Assembly: GCA_003008705.1 (NCBI GenBank)
Contig: PDUO01000021.1
Span: 64,766-128,765, forward strand
Reading direction: 5' to 3'
Source of the DNA: Pezicula radicicola
Taxonomy: Eukaryota > Ascomycota > Leotiomycetes > Helotiales > Dermateaceae
Length of the DNA stretch: 64,000 bases
This document shows positions 57,775 to 64,000 of the stretch, piece after piece. The notes under the pieces were generated by a model. That model did no database searches. It was not told where the DNA came from and saw only the letters and a list, made by a program, of their open reading frames with translations. Position numbers and translations under genes: made by a program. Positions within the stretch are counted from its first letter, which is position 1. Each line of letters starts with the position of its first letter.

Positions 57775-59008
57775 TACGATCGATTGTGTGCGGTGTAATT
57801 GCTAGGGTGGCTCACGAAATTGCGTTCAGTGGATTGGATTGGTATTTTGTAGTTTTAGAAACCTGTCTATGAAGTTCGAGAATCATATCAAAAAGCTTTT
57901 GCGACTATGATATCCTTTGTATGAAAAGTTACCCCGTAGACAGCACATAGTGGCTATGCACTAGACGGCTGAGAGTGGAGGCGCAGCAGGCGCAGCAAGC
58001 GGCATTTTGGACCCGACACATTGGACAATATAGTGGTATTTCCGAATTATGACCAGCGATTTTAGCCTGTACATTCTTTTCGTGTGGTCTATAAGACACT
58101 ATTTATTTGATAATAAATTAAGTACTTACTTAAAAATCTTGTTATTGCAAGAATTTATTACTTATGTAGTTAAATTCCTAAAACTAAAACTTGGGAATTT
58201 CAAGGCTAATAGCGTTGCACACGAAAGTGTGCTGTACAGGCTAAAGTTGAAGGACATAATTCGGGAATACCACTATACCATGTTGCATAAAATTACATTC
58301 AGGAACAGTTTCTTTTTCCCTCCAAGCGAACATGCAGCCTCTACATACAACACAGCTCCCGCTCAAATTCTTCATTAGCCATCGAGTACTAACCTACGTC
58401 ATCTTATCGCATGCATAGGGTGAAGAAGGAATCACATTCGAAGATCTCGCTACGCCCATATGGCACCAACTCTTCGAATCCATCAAGGGAAAAGCTAGCT
58501 TCCTGAAATTTCAGGGAGGGAGACTATTTCATGCACATATAAAGATCTTTAAGCACTCACTTTTCAACAGCAAGGCAGAGCAGAGGCTAATGTAATTAAT
58601 TCTAAAGTCGGGGAGTCGGAAGTTAACGAGCCTACTAAGACCGTAAACTCCGGCATGCTCGAAGTTGACGATCTCTTGCAATTCTACAGTAGCAAATAGC
58701 ATTTCTTAAAAACAGACGGGACAGTCCGGACTTAAACATCTCAATCACGGCAGAGTATAATCTTCTTCGCCGATCTCAACTTTTGTTGCTACAGTATAAA
58801 TCTCCGTCGTCACTAAGCGACCAGCTAGCTAATGGACCAACACTTCAAAACCTCAACCATTTCTTCTCTACTTTGAACCAAATTCTCAGATATTGAATAA
58901 TTAAAATTCAAGCCTCGAAAATCGTCTCAATAACAATATTCTTCGACTTCAAAAGCATAAAAGGATTCCTTATCAAGATTAGTGTACGACTACCTCAAGC
59001 GGCCAATA
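57775..59008. other. Intergenic, AT-rich, possible relic
   Basis: 1.2 kb between divergent genes. A 109-residue plus frame (58049-58378) has no family features. At about 58420-58550 a short stretch reads GEEGITFEDLATPIWHQLF, which looks protein-like but has no frame support. No gene is called. Confidence 0.4.
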
Positions 59009-60164
59009 ATGTCCACACCAACACCAACAAACCCCTACGCAGAAGCACACCACTCTCCTCAAGGCTCAGGAGACGCGCGACCAACAGCACTCCAAATAAT
59101 CCAAGACCTGCATCTCATCGATGCATTCCCCGATAAAGTCATGCTCGTAACAGGTGCTTCCTCTGGAATTGGCATCGATACCGCGGCTGCACTGTACGCA
59201 ACGGGTGCGCATGTTTTTATGGCTGTTAGAGACATGGTGAAGGGGGAAGGAGCTCTGAAGGAGATCTTGAATGCTAAAAGTGAGGGAGAGGGAAGTGGGA
59301 GTGGGAAGTTGGAGTTATTGGAGATGGATCTGGGAGATTTGGGGAGTGTTAGGGCTGGGGTGGAGGAGTTTTTGAGGAGGAGTGGTGGGAAGTTGAATGT
59401 TTTGATTAATAATGCTGGTAAGTAGCACCCCACGACCCATACACTCCCTCTCTGCCATTCGCCATAGAGAGGAGGTCCCTCACTGCACCAGAAGAATAAC
59501 AGTTAAGTGACCCGTAAACATTGCAGGTATCCGCAATCCACCAGAAGGTAGAACAAAAGATGGCTTCGAAATCCAAATCGCCACCAACCACTTCGGACCC
59601 TTCCTCCTAACACACCTCCTACTCCCCACGCTTCTCAGCTCCAGCACAGCCAATTTCAACTCACGCATCGTCAACGTCTCCTCAGGAGCCCATCGCACTA
59701 GCCCAATGCACTTCGACAACTTAAATCTAGAAGGAATTTACACGCCACGTCTCGGATACGCGCAGTCTAAAACTGCTAATATCCTCATGGCGAACCAGCT
59801 GGAGGTATTGTATGGTAAAAAAGGCGTGCACGCATTGAGTGTCCACCCTGGGATGATTTTGAGTGGAGCGCAGAGGTATGAGGATCGCGAGGAAGTTTTG
59901 CGTCGTGTGAAGGACAGAGGGTTGGAGAGGTTTGTGAAGAGTCGTTCGCAGGGTGCGGCGACGACGGTATGGGGGGCTGTGGCACCGGTCTGGGAGGGCA
60001 AGGGTGGTGTGTATTTGGAAGACTGTAAGGAGGGAGTGGAGGTGGAGGTGGAGGGGTGGAATCCTGCAGAGGGTGGGTATTCAAAGCATGCTTTTGATGA
60101 GGACGCTGCCAGGAGGCTGTGGGAGGTTAGCTGTGAGTTGGTTAGTGTTGGTGCGGAAATTTAG
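59009..60164 (+). CDS. Short-chain dehydrogenase/reductase, retinol dehydrogenase/WWOX-like
   Basis: Exons 59009-59417 and 59527-60164 give 348 residues; the 109-base intron splits NNAG. The start at 59009 gives MSTPTPTNPYAEAHHSP. TGASSGIG (about 48-55) binds the cofactor, NVLINNAGIRNPP is the NAG motif, NVSSGAH holds the catalytic serine and GYAQSKTAN the Tyr/Lys. The remainder (VHALSVHPGMILSG) follows the extended SDR pattern of WWOX/RDH-like oxidoreductases. It is probably a cytosolic or membrane-associated NADP-dependent enzyme acting on an aldehyde, ketone or alcohol. The substrate is not predictable. It is convergent with the regulator at 60479. Confidence 0.92.
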
Positions 60165-60478
60165 CTTTGTCGTTACTGATTACTTCTGTGTGCTTGAATG
60201 GAATTCATTTCGGGGACTGAAGACGTGGTTTTTCTGTATGTACGAGTAACATGGACCACAAGAATTCCAAACCCAATCACACCAGAAAGTATTGAAATTC
60301 CCAAATTGGCCTCGATTCGAGTATATAAAACTGCCCGGCTTTAGCCGCGGGGAGAAAAGATTGACCCATGTTGAAGTCCTACTTCTAAAAGATAAAATTG
60401 CATATTCTGAGGCGTTCCAGTGTTTTCGAATGTCGAAGGTTTACTCCCATCCAGACTAGGTAGGACCGCAGCTCTTCA
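60165..60478. other. Convergent intergenic gap
   Basis: 314 bases between the 3' ends of the SDR and the regulator; nothing further seen. Confidence 0.5.
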
Positions 60479-62960
60479 TCACCAAAGTGATAGCCCTTGC
60501 GTAGTTTCGTCATTGAACATCATTGGCTCCGTATTGCCAGGATTGAACAGGGTATCTGACATCTGATATAATTGTGAGTAATTGGTAAGTGTGATGGTGG
60601 GTCCCTACTTACCATGAAGTTCCAGTCTTCCATGACCTCAGGCGGTGTGTTCAAAGACATTTGGTGAAGCTCATCTACAGTTCCCTCGTCCTGGAGCTGG
60701 GTTGCCATTTCTTCAAGTATTGGCAAACATTTTTCTATGGAATCCTCTGCAGCCTTGGCTAATAATTCAGAGACCTCGTCCTTCCCAAGGCCACGCATGA
60801 GCCCTTCGATCAGTGCAGGAAATACACAGCTGAGTAAGTAGCCCTTCATATTAGTCTCGCCGACCTCAATACACCGCAAGCACCAGGTTTTCGATTCGTC
60901 TAATACGGAAAGTAGGTCTGGTCGTAAAGGTACAGGACCCAAACTTTCTTCCTCTTGTAGTTGTGTCCGAAGTTCCACTGATATGACAATGGCAGCTTGT
61001 ACGGCAACAGTGCGATAGAATCCAGAGCCGCAGAGAGTGAGTCGTGCAAAATCGGTTTGATCTGGAGAAGCCGTATCGCTACGGGACTGAGCAGCCATGA
61101 TGGATGAGGACGGATACACTGCACACCAAATTTTGAGCGAAGTCTCGACGACTACCTTCCTGGAAAATGCATAGGCTGTTTCGTGTAATGCCAGGCCGAA
61201 GAAGGGAATATGAAGAGACGAAAGGTAGCGATGCATCAAGAAATCCACTACTTGTATTCCAACCTGAGAAGGCGAAGGCCCATCGCTCAAACTATATCCT
61301 TGAATAGTTCGACGTAGGGCTTTGAATGACGCCCTTACATCAGCATCAAGTCGAAGCGTTTCCTCGTATGTACCATGGGAACCGAGACCATTTAAGAACT
61401 TCGTGATTGCAAGACGGAGTGGAAAAGTCTTACGGAGAGCTATGGCGATGGACACTGAAGTGAAATCGTTATCTGGCTTCGGCACAGGATCCTCGGCCAC
61501 CAGCTGATCGTCATCGAAATTTCCGGGAGGCTCGGTATTAAAGTCGTCAAGAGAGACGAGTGGTGGTCCTCCCGAAGCCAAACTCGACTGTAGAGCTACC
61601 TCCAGGATTGTGTTCCATAGCCTTCGGCGCATCTCAGCAGCGAATGTAGTCTTCTTTGGCAGGTGTGTGGGATCTCTATGCAACCCCATGTACACCGCTG
61701 CTCTGAATAGTGCCCCAACTGAAACCCAAATCAAGGCTCCGCCCACACCTGCTGTTTCTCGAGCGAGTAAAAGTAGGAGATCGGTCTGCAGAGATTGGAT
61801 ACTTAGTCGTGACTTGAATTCCGGTTCTGAAAGCCAAGTTTGAGCCTCATACACCCAATGAATGGCCGAGGTACGCAGGGAAAATCCCTCATCGTACGTG
61901 GTAGCTCCAATGGCCAGCACTAGCTTAAGCTGAACCAGAAAGGCGGTATCAGGCTCGCTATTTGACACCCAGAGTGCTTCATAGTCCCTTCTGAAGGTAG
62001 GAACATGCAGTATTCGATAAACGGATTCGCTTGTTCGAAGATAACAGTCAACAAGCTCGTCAGCAACATCTTTTGGGGGCAAATCGACAGTTGGTGGTGA
62101 GGGCCATGGAGGTGCCCGCCGAGATTTGATGACCCTTGCCAATGATTTACATCTTTGCATACCACCAAAAATCTTTGATGTCTCTTCTCGTACATGCGGC
62201 TCAGTCAACTCAAATATGTCTTGAAGCTAATGGTTGTTAAACCGCTTAAGTACTTATCCAATAAAGCCCGACGGATGGCATAATAACTTACCAATGAAAT
62301 TACATTAGTCCAATGGCTTTGGCCAAACTGGCGCGTCTTATGCGCAACGCCGCGGGTGATGGCCTGCGCTGTGCCAAACGAGCGGTTTTCACTTTCACGA
62401 TGGATGTAGAAAGTTCCACCTAAACGTGACGTAGTTATCTCTACTATATTGGAATTTAAAGTCGAAGCAGGAGATCGAGTAGAACTTGGAGTCGCTTTAG
62501 ACAGCTGCTCTTCAAGCTCTCTAATTTTGCTCTTTATGGACTCAACATCCTGCGTCGATGGTTGACTAGCAAGAGTCGATACCGCTGTTGGAGTAGCGAC
62601 CAGTGAGCTTGACGGGTGGCTTGACGGATCGCTTGACGCTGCCGACGCTCCATTTATGTTGGAAGTCCTGTTAATAGGTATCCACTCTTGGGACCTTTCA
62701 GTTGCTTGGCTAAGTTGTTGCCGCCGGGGTTGAGAAGGAGAAGGGCGACTCTCGTAGACGCAAGTAGTCTCGTTCCTAGAGCGCATGCAATTGCTACAGG
62801 GAGTTTCTCGATTACATCGGATCTTGCGTCTCCTGCAGAGAGAGCATGAACTGTATTATTGCTCATGTCGTCAGCGCGAAAACACCGACACCGAAATGGA
62901 CCGAAATAGGACTTCAACCTACATAGCTGGTCTTCTGCGCCGCCGTTCGGGCTCGGTCAT
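60479..62960 (-). CDS. Zn2Cys6 transcription factor with fungal-specific TF domain
   Basis: Exons 62960-62923, 62850-62292, 62226-60613 and 60562-60479 give 764 residues. The first exon codes only MTEPERRRRRPAI, and splicing it removes an in-frame stop just before the zinc cluster. The cluster (about 15-42) reads CSLCRRRKIRCNRETPCSNC and ends TTCVYE. A Ser-rich linker and a short coiled coil (SIKSKIRELEEQLSKA) follow, then the middle homology domain with VYRILHVPTFRRDYEALW and EMRRRLWNTILEVALQSSLA. The last exon gives TLFNPGNTEPMMFNDETTQG. The predicted role is a nuclear regulator. It is divergently transcribed from the MFS carrier at 63356 across 395 bases, so that carrier is a possible target. 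Confidence 0.93.
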
Positions 62961-63355
62961 TGCTATCCCTTACAATTGTCAAGTGTAAGTGGTGAATCCT
63001 ATCTGAGACTATCTCCGATGGTCTCTTGTGCGGCCTGAGAAATTGGAAAATAAGAAAATGCTCAGGTCGGTCAGCACAGAGGCAATGTTTGAAAGTCAGC
63101 ATCTACGCTTATAATCTATCTCACTCAGCATTTGCCGAATCCGAGTACCGAGTCCGAGTCCGCCACCACTGAATTATCTCCGACCGATCTGATCTCCGGT
63201 AGTGAAACGACATATACAGAAAACAGTTGAAAGTGACTTGTTTTTTATATAAGGAATTTGAATATTCCAATTACTCTTTCTCATAATGTACAGTACAGTA
63301 TCATTTCCCACCACATCTCAGTACACTCCTACCTCCTCCCTATTATTATTGCAAA
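62961..63355. other. Divergent promoter between regulator and MFS carrier
   Basis: 395 bases. It contains a repeated CCGAGT element near 63140-63160 (CCGAGTACCGAGTCCGAGTC) and a TATATAAGG element near 63246, plausible upstream and TATA sites for the carrier gene. Confidence 0.45.
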
Positions 63356-64000
63356 ATGACCACTACAAGCGAGGGACAGAACTCAACCATCGCCGTCGAA
63401 CCTGGCCAAGAGAAAACACTTCCCTACTCACCTGATTCTCTCGACTCTCCCGAATTTGGGGAAGCGCCAGATGGCGGAGCTAGAGCGTGGCTCGTTGCAG
63501 TTGGAGGTTCTGCAATCTTCTTCTGTTGTCTGGGCTTTGCGAACGCATTCGGCGCTTTTGAAGAGTACTATTTAACACACCAGCTCCGTGGAGAATCACC
63601 AGATAACATCGCCTGGATTGGATCACTGTCAGCTTTCCTCCAGTTTGCAGCAGGTATGGTTGGGGGACCATTGTTTGATCGTTTTGGTGCATGGGTATGC
63701 CATCTAGCTTCATTGGCATCTTAGTCTGTCCACAACTAACATAGCAGTAGGTTATTCGGCCAGCTGCAGTGGCCTACGTCTTTGCCATGATGATGCTGAG
63801 TTTATGCAACAAGTATTGGCAAATCATGCTCGTACAAGGTATTTTGATGGGCATAGTCATGGGCCTTCTACAATTCCCAGCATTTGCAGCAGTGTCGCAA
63901 TACTTCGACAAGAAACGAGGTGCTGCCTTTGGAGTAGTCGTATCTGGATCGTCTATCGGGGGTATTGTCATCCCTATTAGCTTGTCAAAGATGCTGAACA
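63356..64000 (+). CDS. Monocarboxylate-type MFS transporter (partial, runs off the window)
   Basis: Exon 1 is 63356-63694 and exon 2 begins at 63751 and continues past the end. 196 residues are visible. The intron (56 bases, GTATGC..AGTAG) has a tandem CAGTAG acceptor; only AGTAG keeps the frame. The polar N-terminus ends in APDGGARAWLVAVGGSAIFF, the classic entry to helix 1 of fungal MCT-type carriers (PDGGxxAW motif). LTHQLRGESPDNIAWIGS and FLQFAAGMVGGPLFDRFGAW follow, then the helix 4-6 region with YFDKKRGAAFGVVVSGSSIG. It is predicted to transport carboxylates, riboflavin-like or related compounds at the plasma membrane. Divergent from a Zn2Cys6 regulator. Confidence 0.92.

Noticed and set aside
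58420..58550. Protein-like stretch GEEGITFEDLATPIWHQLF
   Set aside because: Too short, with no frame continuity and no family recognised; recorded only as a possible relic.
1..64000. CRISPR array, prophage or bacterial operon features
   Set aside because: No regularly spaced repeats; genes have spliceosomal introns and fungal families, so the DNA is eukaryotic.

Overview
The window is nuclear DNA of a filamentous ascomycete (Pezizomycotina, most likely a leotiomycete; the class is my inference). Nearly every gene has short introns of about 40-125 bases with GT..AG ends and CTAAC/CTGAC-like branch sites. The families present are typical of these fungi: Zn2Cys6 regulators with a fungal-specific transcription factor domain, HET, DUF6594, fungal MFS, NCS1 and APC carriers, and a P450. 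AT-rich blocks look like decayed, RIP-type repeats. I rebuilt the exon structures by hand, and every spliced model closes in frame. I see no convincing tRNA, rRNA or CRISPR array.

Layout. 0-8 kb: a TA-flanked MITE, a secreted cysteine-rich protein, a small three-exon unknown protein, a DUF6594 membrane protein and a doubtful short gene. 8.4-15.3 kb: a copper amine oxidase divergent from an APC amine/GABA-type permease, then a Zn2Cys6 regulator. 15.8-21.8 kb: a CorA-type metal transporter, a DHA1-type MFS exporter and an O-methyltransferase. 23.6-25.6 kb: a RidA-flavin amine oxidase fusion ending in a peroxisomal signal. 28.5-40.2 kb: a Zn2Cys6 regulator, a thymine-hydroxylase-like 2-oxoglutarate oxygenase divergent from an NCS1 nucleobase/uridine/allantoin-type permease, a second Zn2Cys6 regulator and an amidase-signature enzyme. 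41-49 kb: a KduD-like SDR, an UNC93-like pseudogene, a P450 and a DUR3-like urea/polyamine symporter. 49.8-64 kb: beta-carbonic anhydrase, an RBR ubiquitin ligase, an AT-rich block, a HET protein, an SDR, a Zn2Cys6 regulator and the start of a monocarboxylate-type MFS carrier.

How the genes may work together. From 8.4 to 49 kb the window is rich in genes that import and break down organic nitrogen: two amine oxidases of unrelated chemistry, three uptake systems (APC, NCS1, DUR3), an amidase, a nucleobase-type oxygenase and three Zn2Cys6 regulators. Promoter motifs support partial co-regulation. A GATCGGCC-centred motif occurs three times in the oxygenase/NCS1 promoter and once just before the regulator at 28.6 kb. 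A different set (TCGGCGCCGA, GTGCGGGGAAG, TGATAAGCT) links the amine oxidase fusion, the SDR and the UNC93-like relic. Five HGATAR sites lie in the copper amine oxidase/permease promoter. My reading is an accessory nitrogen-scavenging neighbourhood, which is inference.

Broken genes (a HET C-terminus at 26 kb, ankyrin repeats at 35 kb, UNC93-like at 43 kb) and AT-rich blocks show that the region is evolutionarily active.
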